Shown: positions 41,347 through 49,756 of the stretch, piece by piece
Layout: each line of letters opens with the position of its first letter
How positions within the stretch are numbered: position 1 is the first letter of the stretch
Assembly (NCBI GenBank): GCA_963697975.1
Contig: OY969111.1
Location: forward strand, 4,712,001 to 4,776,000
Direction: 5' to 3'
Origin: QHXM01 sp963697975
Lineage (GTDB): Bacteria > Acidobacteriota > Blastocatellia > Pyrinomonadales > Pyrinomonadaceae
Length of the DNA: 64,000 nt
Translations under genes and position numbers: made by a program
The notes under the pieces: model-generated
Told to the model about the DNA's origin: nothing
Databases searched by the model: none
Seen by the model: the letters and a program-made list of their open reading frames with translations, nothing else

Positions 41347-41820
41347 ATGGCAGTAACAAACGAAGAGAAGCTTTTGGTGACGAACCGCGCGGCCTTTCAC
41401 GAGTATCATATCTCGGACAAATACGAAGCGGGCATCGCGCTAACCGGCACAGAGGTCAAGAGCGTGCTTGATGGTCGTGTGCAGTTGAAGGAGTCATACG
41501 TTGCGGTGCGCGATGGCGAAGCGTGGTTGTTCAATGCTCATATTTCGCCGTATTCTCATGGCAACCGGGCGAACCATGATCCGGTGAGAACGCGCAAGCT
41601 GCTTCTTCACAGGAAAGAGATTGATCGTCTTGAGCAAGCCTCGACGGTGCAGGGAATGACGCTCGTGGTGACGCGCGTGTACATGAAAAACGGAAGAGCT
41701 AAATTTGAGGTCGGCGTAGCTCGCGGTAAAAAGCTGTACGATAAGCGAGAGACGGAATTACGCCGGACGGTGGAGCGCGAGACCCGCGCTCAATTGAAAG
41801 AACGTGGCCGCAGCCAGTAA
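41347..41820 (+). CDS. smpB: SsrA-binding protein SmpB
   Basis: Binds tmRNA and delivers it to stalled ribosomes for trans-translation. The 157-residue OB-fold protein contains the conserved RAAFHEYHI, GTEVKSVLDGRVQLKESY, LFNAHISPYSHGN, RTRKLLLH and the lysine-rich C-terminal tail GKKLYDKRETELRR. It starts 4 bases after a repeat arm, without Shine-Dalgarno, in a co-directional run. The tmRNA gene itself is not in this window. Confidence 0.96.
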   Translation: MAVTNEEKLLVTNRAAFHEYHISDKYEAGIALTGTEVKSVLDGRVQLKESYVAVRDGEAWLFNAHISPYSHGNRANHDPVRTRKLLLHRKEIDRLEQASTVQGMTLVVTRVYMKNGRAKFEVGVARGKKLYDKRETELRRTVERETRAQLKERGRSQ

Positions 41821-41855
41821 GATTTTAATCAAAGATTAGAGAGGAAAGATTCTTT

Positions 41856-43406
41856 ATGGAAGTGCAAACCAGTGCGGGGCGCTACCAGGAGCAGGACGTT
41901 CAAGCTCTGGCTGTCGCCGTCTTCAAAGACGAAAAAGCTGACGATGGCATCTTGAAAGAGTTAGACGAAGCTGCGGGCGGAGTCATCAAGTCTGTGATCG
42001 AATCAGAAGAGTTGAAAGGCAAAGAGGGCGAGACCGTCTATGTCCATCTGGCCGGAACGGGCGGGCTTCGCGCGCGCAGACTTCTGCTCGTCGGCGTCGG
42101 CGAGCGTGAAGGCTACACGCCCGCGCAAGTTTCGCAGATGGCGGGCAGCGTCGCGCGCTTTCTTCGCGGCAAGAACGTCAAGACCATCGGACTCGTAACG
42201 CGTGCTGATGGAGATGCCGAGAAATCGGTCGCGGCGGCGGCGGAAGGCGCGACCATCGGATTGTTCGAGCCGGACAAGTATCGCACGATTGATAAGGAAG
42301 AGCGCACGATTGATAAACTCGTCATCATCATCGAAGGAGCGGACGAAGAAGCCTTAAAGCGCGGCGCTGAGCGCGGGCGTATCATCGGCGAATCCGTCAA
42401 CTTTACGCGTGATTTGGCGAACGAGCCGGGCGCATACATGACGCCGACAAATATGGCCGAGCGGGCGCGCGAAATTGCCGAAGAGTTTGGCCTCAACGTT
42501 GACGTGCTGGACGAGGCGCGGATGGAGCAGGAAGGCATGGGCGCTTTGCTCAGTGTCTCACACGGCTCGGAAGAGGATGCGAAGTTAATCATCCTGAAAT
42601 ACACGCCGCGCGACGCCCCTACGCAGGATGAGGGCGACCTGCTGGCATTCGTCGGCAAGGGAATCACTTTTGATTCCGGCGGCATCTCGCTGAAACCCGG
42701 CGAGAACATGGAACTGATGAAGTATGACATGACGGGTGGCGCAACTGTGCTCGGTGCGATGCGCGCTATCGCTCAGCTTAAGCCTTCGATTCCAGTGCTG
42801 GGTGTTGTGCCTGCTTCCGAGAACTTGCCGTCGGGCAAAGCCACGAAGCCCGGCGATGTCGTCACAGCCATGTCAGGCAAGACCATCGAAATCATCAACA
42901 CGGATGCAGAGGGGCGTCTGGTTCTCTCAGACGCCATCTCTTATGCCAAGAAACTCGGGGCAACGCGAATCATCGATATGGCGACGCTCACGGGCGCTGT
43001 CTCCATCGCGCTCGGTGATGTCAACACGGCTATTCTGGGCACGGATCAGGAGTTGATTGACGAAGTCATCGCCGCTGGCAAAGAAGTCGGCGAGAAATTC
43101 TGGCAACTCCCGCTCGACAAGGAATACACCAAGCAGATCAAGTCAGACATTGCGGACATCAAGAACGTCGGCGGGCGCAAGGCCGGAACCATCACCGCCG
43201 CAGCCTTTCTCAAAGAGTTTGCCGACGGCGTGGCGTGGGCGCATCTGGACATCGCCGGAACAGCCTGGGGCGATGACGCGAAGCCCTATCGCGCCAAAGG
43301 GCCGACCGGGATTGCTGTCCGCACGGTCATCCAGATGGTTGAGCGTGCCGCTCGCGCAAAATCCGGCGACCAAAAAGCCGATGCCCCGGTTGCGGCTGCC
43401 AGTTAA
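41856..43406 (+). CDS. pepA: Leucyl aminopeptidase (M17)
   Basis: A two-zinc cytosolic aminopeptidase of the M17 family, 516 residues, forming hexamers. The metal/catalytic motifs are clear: GKGITFDSGGISLKPGENM, the metal-lysine region YDMTGGATVLG, and NTDAEGRLVLSDA with the catalytic Asp and Glu. The N-terminal half is the substrate-proximal domain (VYVHLAGTGGLRARRLLLVGVG). It may also act as a DNA-binding regulator as in E. coli PepA, but no evidence of that is visible. Preceded by GAGAGGAAA; a terminator follows. Confidence 0.95.
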   Translation: MEVQTSAGRYQEQDVQALAVAVFKDEKADDGILKELDEAAGGVIKSVIESEELKGKEGETVYVHLAGTGGLRARRLLLVGVGEREGYTPAQVSQMAGSVARFLRGKNVKTIGLVTRADGDAEKSVAAAAEGATIGLFEPDKYRTIDKEERTIDKLVIIIEGADEEALKRGAERGRIIGESVNFTRDLANEPGAYMTPTNMAERAREIAEEFGLNVDVLDEARMEQEGMGALLSVSHGSEEDAKLIILKYTPRDAPTQDEGDLLAFVGKGITFDSGGISLKPGENMELMKYDMTGGATVLGAMRAIAQLKPSIPVLGVVPASENLPSGKATKPGDVVTAMSGKTIEIINTDAEGRLVLSDAISYAKKLGATRIIDMATLTGAVSIALGDVNTAILGTDQELIDEVIAAGKEVGEKFWQLPLDKEYTKQIKSDIADIKNVGGRKAGTITAAAFLKEFADGVAWAHLDIAGTAWGDDAKPYRAKGPTGIAVRTVIQMVERAARAKSGDQKADAPVAAAS

Positions 43407-43417
43407 AAGCTGTCTGG

Positions 43418-43465
43418 AAAAGGATGGCGAGTGAATCGGAAGGATTCGCCATCCTTTTCTTTAAA
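43418..43465 (+). terminator. Intrinsic terminator after pepA
   Basis: The arm AAAAGGATGGCGA (43418-43430) pairs with TCGCCATCCTTTT (43446-43458), followed by CTTTAAAT, 12 bases after the stop codon of the pepA gene. Confidence 0.82.
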
Positions 43466-43508
43466 TCCCTTCAAGCTTTCCTTGAACGCTCCCGGAATTC
43501 AAGCTGAG

Positions 43509-43544
43509 TCCACATATGTAGACAGTGGTGTCTACATATGTGGA
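43509..43544. promoter_or_regulatory. Perfect 15-bp inverted repeat, TCCACATATGTAGAC
   Basis: The arms 43509-43523 and 43530-43544 are exact reverse complements around a 6-base centre. Each arm contains the palindrome CATATG. The even symmetry and AT-rich core resemble an operator for a dimeric regulator; it could also fold as RNA. It lies about 430 bases upstream of the second J-domain gene. Confidence 0.55.
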
Positions 43545-43636
43545 CACAAATCTCGCGCGACGCCGGGTAAGATTCTAAAATTCCTATAATTTCCGCATAA
43601 TCCACCGCTGGCACACTCATTGCTGACTTTTTCTTG

Positions 43637-43745
43637 GAAGCCAGGGCAGGAGATCACCACAAAAATGTCCTCGCCCCTCTCGGTGGCCGTCCGAGATAGT
43701 AAGTATCACTCCCTGGCTTCAGCCGACGGGCCTCACCCCGTTGGC
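43637..43745 (+). ncRNA. Candidate structured RNA or riboswitch-like element
   Basis: GAAGCCAGGG (43637-43646) pairs exactly with CCCTGGCTTC (43711-43720), enclosing a hairpin TCTCGG/CCGAGA (43678-43683 with 43691-43696). Directly after comes GCCGACGGG/CCCGTTGGC (43722-43730 with 43737-43745). These three nested or adjacent stems in a gene-free 530-bp gap suggest a folded RNA. No known class is recognised by eye. Confidence 0.42.
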
Positions 43746-43782
43746 ACTAATCCTCCAGTTGTCTAGTGTTGTTGATAGTTAG

Positions 43783-43832
43783 ATTCGTCTCGCCGGAAGT
43801 TAAAGTTTACTTCGGGCGAGACGAATTTGCCT
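43783..43832 (+). terminator. Long hairpin, possible terminator of the upstream RNA
   Basis: Arms 43783-43800 and 43809-43826 pair over 18 bp with one G-G mismatch (ATTCGTCTCGCCGGAAGT against its complement) around an 8-base loop. Only TTG follows, so a standard T tract is lacking. Confidence 0.5.
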
Positions 43833-43940
43833 GCGCCGTGCTATAGTATGCGCGTCAAGGGCGACCCTCTCCTGCCCGCTCAAGCAGAGATTATCGGGCG
43901 TCCCATCGCTGTCTTTTGAAGGAGTTTTAAGAAAAGCGCG

Positions 43941-44738
43941 GTGGTTGATTACTACAAAATTTTAAGTGTCGAACGGACGGCAACTACCGCAGAGATCAAG
44001 TCTGCCTATCGTCGTCTGGCACGCCGCGCGCACCCGGATGTCAACGGTGGGTCGGAGCACGCGGCGCGTAAATTCGCGCTTCTCGCTCTGGCTTATCGCA
44101 CACTCAGCGACTCGCAGGAGCGCGCCGCTTACGATGCCAAGTGCGAAAAAGAGCGTCAGCAGAAAAGCGGGTTCGTTCTACATTCCAATAACATTCATGC
44201 CCGCCGGATGCGGATGGTCACAGTGCAGGCGCGTTGCGACCGCGTAGTTGATCTTTTGCTGGAAGCAGACCGTCGCGCCAACACCGAACGATCACAGGCC
44301 GTCTTTACCACCGTCACGCTCTTCTTCTCGACTTTCATTGTGGCAATGCTGAAGCCGAAGTTCTGGCAGATCGGCTATCTTGGGCGCACCATAGTCGTTG
44401 CGCTTTTCGTTCTCGGCCTGTGGCATCTCGCTTCGAGGCTGCGCGAATATTTCGAGCGTTACACGTACAAGCCCAACCAGATTCACGTTTCGATCATGAC
44501 CGAAGAGGAGAGGTCTGAAAAACCTTTCACGCGTTTTTCCGCCTACGTCTTTCTAGTAGTCGGCTACATCTTCAGTATTGCTGCCGGTCTGCTCATCGCC
44601 GATCAGCTTCATTACATGATGAACGATTTGACCTTCATCTTCGATCAGAATGTTCGACCGGACCTTGTTCTCTACCCACCGATAGCCGTGCTCATCGTTG
44701 ATACGATGCACACCTTCGCTTCCAAAATTGATTCGTGA
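43941..44738 (+). CDS. J-domain membrane protein
   Basis: A 265-residue J-domain protein. The N-terminal J-domain (1-65) has HPD in RRAHPDVNGG and begins VDYYKILSVERTATT. The middle holds about four transmembrane helices (from SQAVFTTVTLFFSTFIVAML to a pair in the last 90 residues), so the J-domain is cytosolic at the membrane. The GTG start at 43941 has a GGAG about 18 bases upstream. Its stop TGA overlaps the next start ATG (ATGA), so it is translationally coupled to a phosphodiesterase gene, an unusual partnership. A distant sequence resemblance to the 2509 protein is limited to the J-domain. Confidence 0.85.
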   Translation: MVDYYKILSVERTATTAEIKSAYRRLARRAHPDVNGGSEHAARKFALLALAYRTLSDSQERAAYDAKCEKERQQKSGFVLHSNNIHARRMRMVTVQARCDRVVDLLLEADRRANTERSQAVFTTVTLFFSTFIVAMLKPKFWQIGYLGRTIVVALFVLGLWHLASRLREYFERYTYKPNQIHVSIMTEEERSEKPFTRFSAYVFLVVGYIFSIAAGLLIADQLHYMMNDLTFIFDQNVRPDLVLYPPIAVLIVDTMHTFASKIDS

Positions 44739-45235
44739 TGAGCGTTCATCCAACGCTCGTCGGCGTCATCTCCGACACACACGGCAAGCTGGACGAACAG
44801 GTCTTGGAACTGTTCGCCAATGTGAGCCACATCATCCATGCCGGAGACATCGGCGACGAGGAGTTGATCTGGCAACTTGAGAAGCTCGCGCCCGTGATCG
44901 CCGTGCGCGGCAACATTGACGGCGACACAATGTGTTTCCCCACGGAACGTCTCGCCATCATTAAAGGTCACACCTTCTTTATCCGCCACCAGTTTGCCAC
45001 CGTCGAGAAGATGAACGCCGCGCAGCAGCGGCTCATCGAACAGCGGATGCCCGATGTCGTCGTCTTCGGACATAGTCATCAAGCTTATTCAGGCTACTGG
45101 CGCGGCACGCTCCTCTTCAATCCGGGCGGTGCAGGCCCGAAGCGATTCAGCCTGCCTCGCACTGTCGGCTTCCTCGAACTACACGAAGACAGCATCACCT
45201 CACGCATAGTCACGCTGGAGAGCAGTGGTCAGTAG
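44738..45235 (+). CDS. MJ0936/YfcE-family metallophosphodiesterase
   Basis: A small calcineurin-like phosphodiesterase of 165 residues that cleaves phosphodiester or nucleotide substrates with Mn or Ni. All metal motifs are present: ISDTHG, HAGDIGDEE, VRGNID, and FGHSHQ. It starts at ATG 44738 inside the stop of the J-domain gene. The C-terminus, VTLESSGQ, is oddly encoded by the start of a GTCAGTG-type hairpin repeat, so the repeat supplies the stop codon. A GTG at 44735 is an alternative start. Confidence 0.92.
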   Translation: MSVHPTLVGVISDTHGKLDEQVLELFANVSHIIHAGDIGDEELIWQLEKLAPVIAVRGNIDGDTMCFPTERLAIIKGHTFFIRHQFATVEKMNAAQQRLIEQRMPDVVVFGHSHQAYSGYWRGTLLFNPGGAGPKRFSLPRTVGFLELHEDSITSRIVTLESSGQ

Positions 45236-45322
45236 TCAGTGGTCGGCAGTCAGTTAAAAGCAAAAGTACGAACGTTGTGTCTCGCTCTTATTCTTGACTG
45301 ACCACTGACTACTGACCACTTC
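45222..45322. repeat. Hairpin repeat, GTCAGTG family
   Basis: AGCAGTGGTCAGTAGTCAGTGGTCGGCAGTCAGTTA is mirrored by TTGACTGACCACTGACTACTGACCACTT across a spacer of about 35 bp. The first bases are coding sequence of the YfcE-like gene. Confidence 0.9.
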
Positions 45323-45504
45323 TACATGAGGCCACCTTTAATCTCTTCATCGCATCTTAGCTCACGTAAAAGTTCCTTTGGGATGGCTGATCGGAGACAG
45401 CGCGCGGAGCGGAGAAAGTTGAAAGTTTTGGCGCGTTTTTCTGCGGTCGGACAGGCCGGGGCAGGAGTTTTCGGGCTTGAGTTAGAAAGGGAGTAGTCAA
45501 AACA

Positions 45505-46242
45505 ATGTTGGGAAGAAAAGTTTTTTCAGTTTTTGCGGCGTTCGTGCTTTTAACTGCCGTGTCTTTGGGTGTGTCGGCCATGAGCGCCGGGGCTGGAGCG
45601 CCGGATAAAGGCGCGGAAAAGGCGCGCGTCGAAGCGCCTTTGAATCTGGCGATTCTCGTCCAAGACGATCTCGTTTCGCGCGTGGGAAGCGAGCTTGATG
45701 TTACACGCGACTTCATCCGCTCGTTGCCCGCAGGCTCGCGCGTGATGGTCGCTTACGTTAGGGTTGGGTCTTTGCAGGTTCGACAGGTGTTCACGGACGA
45801 TCTCGAAAAAGCTGCGAAGGCATTGCGTGCTCCTGTCGGCAGCGAGTCGGCAGCGCCCTTCAATCCTTACGTGGAAGTCATCGAGGCATTGCGTAAGTTT
45901 GAAGAGGGAGGCCAGAATCGCAACGCGCTGCTCCTGATTTCGGATGGTCTGGACACATCGCGCGGCTTCGATACGGATTCGGCGGCTAATACGATTGACC
46001 TGCTTCGCTCAATTAAAGAAGCGCAGAAGCGAAACGTTGCCGTCTATTCTTTCTATGCGCCGACCGTCGGCTTGACGAGTTGGAATCACAAGGCGATTGG
46101 CTACGGCCAAAGCTCGCTTAATCGCCTGTCGAACGAGACGGGCGGACGAGCCTTCTTTCAAGGTTCGAGCTTCGTGACGTTCGATTCATACTTCGACCGT
46201 TTGCGCCAGACGCTCAACGACCAGTATGCGAAAGCGTACTGA
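45505..46242 (+). CDS. VWFA-related secreted protein
   Basis: A 245-residue protein of the von Willebrand factor A type found in Acidobacteria. A signal peptide (about residues 5-27, ending SAMSAG) is followed by a Rossmann-like VWA domain (NLAILVQDDL, ALLLISDGLDTSRGF, RNVAVYSFYAPT). The MIDAS metal site is degenerate: where D-x-S-x-S is expected the sequence reads DDLVS. The VWA domain suggests protein-protein or polysaccharide binding at the surface. GGGAG sits 11 bases before the ATG. A terminator follows. Confidence 0.84.
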   Translation: MLGRKVFSVFAAFVLLTAVSLGVSAMSAGAGAPDKGAEKARVEAPLNLAILVQDDLVSRVGSELDVTRDFIRSLPAGSRVMVAYVRVGSLQVRQVFTDDLEKAAKALRAPVGSESAAPFNPYVEVIEALRKFEEGGQNRNALLLISDGLDTSRGFDTDSAANTIDLLRSIKEAQKRNVAVYSFYAPTVGLTSWNHKAIGYGQSSLNRLSNETGGRAFFQGSSFVTFDSYFDRLRQTLNDQYAKAY

Positions 46243-46269
46243 GAGTTTCACACGCAAGCTAATTCAAGG

Positions 46270-46307
46270 GCAGCCGGAGATAAGATTCTCCGGCTGCTTT
46301 TGTCTTT
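46270..46307 (+). terminator. Intrinsic terminator after VWA gene
   Basis: GCAGCCGGAGA (46270-46280) pairs with TCTCCGGCTGC (46287-46297) around a short loop, followed by TTTTGTCTTT. Confidence 0.9.
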
Positions 46308-46374
46308 GGGAGTTTCCATTTCCCGGTTTGGTGGTAAAATCTGCCCGGCGAGTTCCCTCAAGCTCTAAGGACTT

Positions 46375-46468
46375 AACAGGGATGGACAGGATAGACAGGA
46401 TAAAAACAGATATGAAAGCAGTACTGCCAGTCTTCCCTTATCCTGTTTATCCTGTCCATCCCTGCTGA
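46375..46468. repeat. Hairpin repeat, 9-bp CAGGATA family
   Basis: CAGGGATGGACAGGATAGACAGGAT on the left is the reverse complement of ATCCTGTTTATCCTGTCCATCCCTG on the right apart from one or two positions, with about 35 bp between. Sequence closely matches the copy at 1925-2041. Confidence 0.92.
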
Positions 46469-46584
46469 ATTTGCAGCAACAATACCTCTGGCCCTTCAAG
46501 GCCGATGAGGTTAACTTACGCCTTCCTGTTCCAACGGATTGGCTTGAATAATTCACGAAGGCCGCGAGGCTTTCGCTGCACGCC

Positions 46585-46926
46585 ATGAAGACGAATAAAG
46601 GACTCGAATACTGCCTCATCGTTGAGGGTGCATACCTGACGGAATCAGAAGCCGAACATGCCTTGCGCGACCCGTTCATTGAAGACTGGGTTGAGCAAAC
46701 CGGGCGCTTTCGCATACACAACATGGGCGACATAGAGGTCGCGCCGGGCGTCGCACTCGGCTCGCTCGGAGTCCTCATGCTCGATGACAGGGTGTTTGAG
46801 ATAGCCAGCGTTGACCCGGAGCATCCGCTCACAGAGCATAAAGCGAAAGGTGTGGCCGAAGCCCTCAGACGAATGGACATGTTTGATGAAATCTCGGTCG
46901 AGCCGAGAGAAGAAAGTGATGAGTGA
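46585..46926 (+). CDS. Conserved hypothetical protein, 113 aa
   Basis: Unrecognised family; an acidic soluble protein without signal or membrane segment. Two subdomains look possible: an N-terminal alpha/beta part (YCLIVEGAYLTESEAEHAL) and a C-terminal beta-rich part (IEVAPGVALGSLGVLMLDDRVFEIASVDPE). The last residues PREESDE overlap the start of a hairpin repeat. No ribosome site is obvious at ATG 46585. Base composition matches neighbours. Confidence 0.6.
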   Translation: MKTNKGLEYCLIVEGAYLTESEAEHALRDPFIEDWVEQTGRFRIHNMGDIEVAPGVALGSLGVLMLDDRVFEIASVDPEHPLTEHKAKGVAEALRRMDMFDEISVEPREESDE

Positions 46927-47011
46927 TAGGAGATAAGTGATGGGTGATAGATGATGGGTGATAAGAAAGACCACGTTTCCCTCTTATCACCTATCACCCA
47001 TCACCCATCAC
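46923..47011. repeat. Hairpin repeat, GTGATGG/GTGATAG family
   Basis: GTGATAGGAGATAAGTGATGGGTGATAGATGATGGGTGATAAG on the left pairs with CTTATCACCTATCACCCATCACCCATCAC on the right. 7-bp period. It ends about 8 bases before the macro-domain ATG. Confidence 0.93.
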
Positions 47012-47018
47012 TGCTTTT

Positions 47019-47597
47019 ATGAAAGAGAATTTTCTTGATGGCCGGGTTCGCGTAGTAGTGGGCGACCTGACGCGCGAGAGTGTGGATGTGATAGTTAATG
47101 CTGCGAACTCGACATTGATGGGCGGGAGCGGAGTTGATGGCGCGATTCATCGTGCGGGCGGCGCGCAGATTTTAGAAGAATGTCGTGAAATCCGGCGCAC
47201 ACGATTGCCCGATGGTTTGCCGACAGGCGAAGCCGTCATCACAGGCGGAGGACTGCTCGCGGCGCGCTTCGTGATTCATACGGTCGGCCCCATTTACGGT
47301 CGCCAGAATGGACGTGAGGCAGAGTTGCTCGCGCGTTGCTACGAAAACTCGCTCAGGCTCGCAGCCCAAAACAATCTGGCTTCGATTGCCTTTCCGTCAA
47401 TTTCGACCGGGGCTTTCGGCTATCCCAGAGCAGAAGCGGCGGCGGTTGCCTCTCGTGCGGTTGCGGATTTCCTGAAAGATGAAACTTCTGTTTCGGACGT
47501 TCGCCTGATATTTTTTCTGCCGGACGATTTGAAAACGTTTTTAAAGAATCACAAATTTGATGATGAAGAACAGGGGACGGTAAATGCTTCAAGTTGA
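47019..47597 (+). CDS. Macro domain protein (ADP-ribose/O-acetyl-ADP-ribose hydrolase)
   Basis: A 192-residue macro domain binding ADP-ribose. Signatures: VDVIVNAANSTLMGGSGVDGAIHRAGG (about residues 22-48, catalytic loop with Asn and Asp), VIHTVGPIYG, and SIAFPSISTGAFGYP. This arrangement is the MacroD-type, which deacetylates O-acetyl-ADP-ribose and removes ADP-ribose from acidic residues. With TIR NADase candidates in the window it may also relate to NAD-derived metabolites, which is speculation. It overlaps the next gene by 14 bases. Confidence 0.93.
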   Translation: MKENFLDGRVRVVVGDLTRESVDVIVNAANSTLMGGSGVDGAIHRAGGAQILEECREIRRTRLPDGLPTGEAVITGGGLLAARFVIHTVGPIYGRQNGREAELLARCYENSLRLAAQNNLASIAFPSISTGAFGYPRAEAAAVASRAVADFLKDETSVSDVRLIFFLPDDLKTFLKNHKFDDEEQGTVNASS

Positions 47598-49743
47598 TGA
47601 AGAGATGGAGCGCCGGATTGCTCCGAGGGAGCGCGCGTTGCCGGAGCCGTTGCGCGCTCTGGGGCAACTGGCCTGGAATTACTGGTGGAGTTGGGCGGCG
47701 GACGGCGCGGCGGTTTTTCGTGACTTAGACCCGGCGGTCTGGGAAGAGTGTGAGCATAACCCGCGCCGCTTGCTCGCGGAAGTTTCCGAGTTTCGCCTGA
47801 TGCAGATGGCGACGGACCCTGTTTACAACGAGCGCGTGCGCCGCCTTGCTGCGCACTTCGATGAGTACATGGCCGACGGGCGGACGTGGGACGGGCAGGC
47901 AGACAAAAAGATTAGCCGGGCACACCCCGTCGCTTATTTTTGTGCCGAATACGGCATACACAATTCTTTGCCGCTCTATTCAGGCGGATTGGGAATGCTT
48001 GCGGGCGATCACCTGAAGTCGGCGAGCGATCTGCGCCTGCCGCTCGTGGCTGTCGGCCTGCTTTATCGTCACGGCTACTTTCGTCAACGCCTGAGACGCG
48101 ATGGCTGGCAGGAAGAACATTACGGCGAGACTCATCCGTCGGTGCTGCCGATTCAGCAGGTGAAGGATGAATCGAATGCTCCGGTGATGATCGAAGTCCT
48201 GATGCGCGGGCGCAACGTGCGCGCTCAGGCGTGGCGCGTGGATGTTGGCCGCATCTCGCTTTATCTGCTCGACACGAACATCGCGGAGAACGAAGAGACG
48301 GATCGCTGGGTGACGGGACATCTCTACGGCGGCGACCGCGAGACGCGCATCGTGCAGGAGATGATGCTCGGCATTGGGGGGGTACGCCTGCTTCGTCGTT
48401 TGAAAATCGAGCCGCACGTCTTTCATCTCAACGAAGGCCACTCGGCTTTTCTTACGCTGGAACTGGCGCGCGAGACAAGGGAAGCGGAAAGCATCCAGTT
48501 CGATGAAGCTGCGCGGAGGGTTCGCGAGCGTTGCGCCTTTACGACGCACACGCCGGTCGCTGCCGGTAATGATGAATTCATTGTCCCACTCGTCGAAAAA
48601 GCCTTCGGCTCATCTTACGAAGAAGCGCTCGGACTCTCGCACGAAGAGTTCATCAACCTGGGCCGCATTACGCCGAATAACGAAGATGAGCTTTACGGTT
48701 TGACGCCGCTGGCCATCAAGATGTGTCGCTCGACCAACGGCGTCAGCCGCAAGCACGGCGAAGTCTCACGCGCTCTCTGGCAGAAGATGTGGCCGGAGCG
48801 AACCAGAGACGAAGTTCCGATAACAAGCGTCACCAACGGCGTTCACGCGCCGACGTGGGTTGCGCCGCTCATCCGTGCGCTTTACGAAAAACACGTCGGA
48901 CAAAACTGGGATGAGATTGCGCTCAACCCGGAAGAGTGGAAGAAAGGCGTCGAAAAAATCTCCGACGAAGAGTTGTGGCGCGCTCACCTGTTGCTCAAAC
49001 AAAGGCTCGTCGCCTTCGTCCGGCATCGTTCGTTTCATGCGCGGCTCAACAATAACGAGAGCATGGACTACACGGAATCCGCGCGGACGATGTTCGACGC
49101 GGACGCTTTGACCATCGGCTTTGCGCGGCGCGTGGCCGCGTACAAGCGTTGGAGTTTGCTGCTGACAGACCCGCACCGCCTGCTGCGTTTAATCAATAAT
49201 GAAGAGCGTCCCGTGCAGTTTGTCTTCGCGGGCAAGGCGCACCCGCAGGATCAGGGCGCAAAGTTTATTCTGCAACAACTGGCGCGTTGGAAGTATGACC
49301 CGCTGGTTCGCCATCGCGCGGTTTTTCTACAGGACTACGATCAGGAGATTGCGCGCCAGCTCGTGCAATCCGTAGATGTCTGGATGAACGTCCCGCGCCG
49401 CCCGCTCGAAGCCTCCGGGACAAGCGGCGAGAAGGTGGCGATGAACGGTGGCCTGAATCTTTCGGTGCTGGACGGCTGGTGGATTGAAGGCTACGACGGC
49501 AGGAACGGGTTTGCCATCGGCGACGAGGTTGAAGGCAACGAGGCAGCGGAGGTTGACGAAGCGGACGCTCAATCGCTTTATCACACGCTGGAAGAAAAGG
49601 TCGTACCGACCTACTATGAGCGCGACGCCGAGGGGATTCCGCGCCGCTGGGTCGCCATGATGAAGCATTCGCTTGAGACGCTCGTGCCCGCTTTCAACAG
49701 CGACCGGATGGTCGAAGAGTACGCGCGAAAGATTTATTTATAA
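47584..49743 (+). CDS. glgP: Alpha-glucan phosphorylase (GT35, DUF3417 type)
   Basis: Releases glucose-1-phosphate from alpha-1,4-glucans. The 719-residue enzyme is of the archaeal/thermophile-like type: an N-terminal DUF3417 module (EPLRALGQLAWNYWWSWAADG), YFCAEYGIHNSLPLYSGGLGMLAGDHLK, FHLNEGHSAF, and the PLP-lysine region EASGTSGEKVAMNGGLNLSVLDGWW. It starts inside the macro-domain gene's last 14 bases, and both are read from one mRNA. The coupling with an ADP-ribose hydrolase is not an expected metabolic pairing. A palindromic repeat follows the stop. Confidence 0.93.
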   Translation: MLQVDEEMERRIAPRERALPEPLRALGQLAWNYWWSWAADGAAVFRDLDPAVWEECEHNPRRLLAEVSEFRLMQMATDPVYNERVRRLAAHFDEYMADGRTWDGQADKKISRAHPVAYFCAEYGIHNSLPLYSGGLGMLAGDHLKSASDLRLPLVAVGLLYRHGYFRQRLRRDGWQEEHYGETHPSVLPIQQVKDESNAPVMIEVLMRGRNVRAQAWRVDVGRISLYLLDTNIAENEETDRWVTGHLYGGDRETRIVQEMMLGIGGVRLLRRLKIEPHVFHLNEGHSAFLTLELARETREAESIQFDEAARRVRERCAFTTHTPVAAGNDEFIVPLVEKAFGSSYEEALGLSHEEFINLGRITPNNEDELYGLTPLAIKMCRSTNGVSRKHGEVSRALWQKMWPERTRDEVPITSVTNGVHAPTWVAPLIRALYEKHVGQNWDEIALNPEEWKKGVEKISDEELWRAHLLLKQRLVAFVRHRSFHARLNNNESMDYTESARTMFDADALTIGFARRVAAYKRWSLLLTDPHRLLRLINNEERPVQFVFAGKAHPQDQGAKFILQQLARWKYDPLVRHRAVFLQDYDQEIARQLVQSVDVWMNVPRRPLEASGTSGEKVAMNGGLNLSVLDGWWIEGYDGRNGFAIGDEVEGNEAAEVDEADAQSLYHTLEEKVVPTYYERDAEGIPRRWVAMMKHSLETLVPAFNSDRMVEEYARKIYL

Positions 49744-49756
49744 TCAGCGCGCTTTT

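Larger units (their letters stand above)
46243..46584. other. Intergenic region of 342 bp with terminator and repeat
   Basis: Contains the terminator at 46270 and the CAGGAT hairpin at 46375-46468. The rest is without visible coding potential or promoter signal. Confidence 0.5.
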
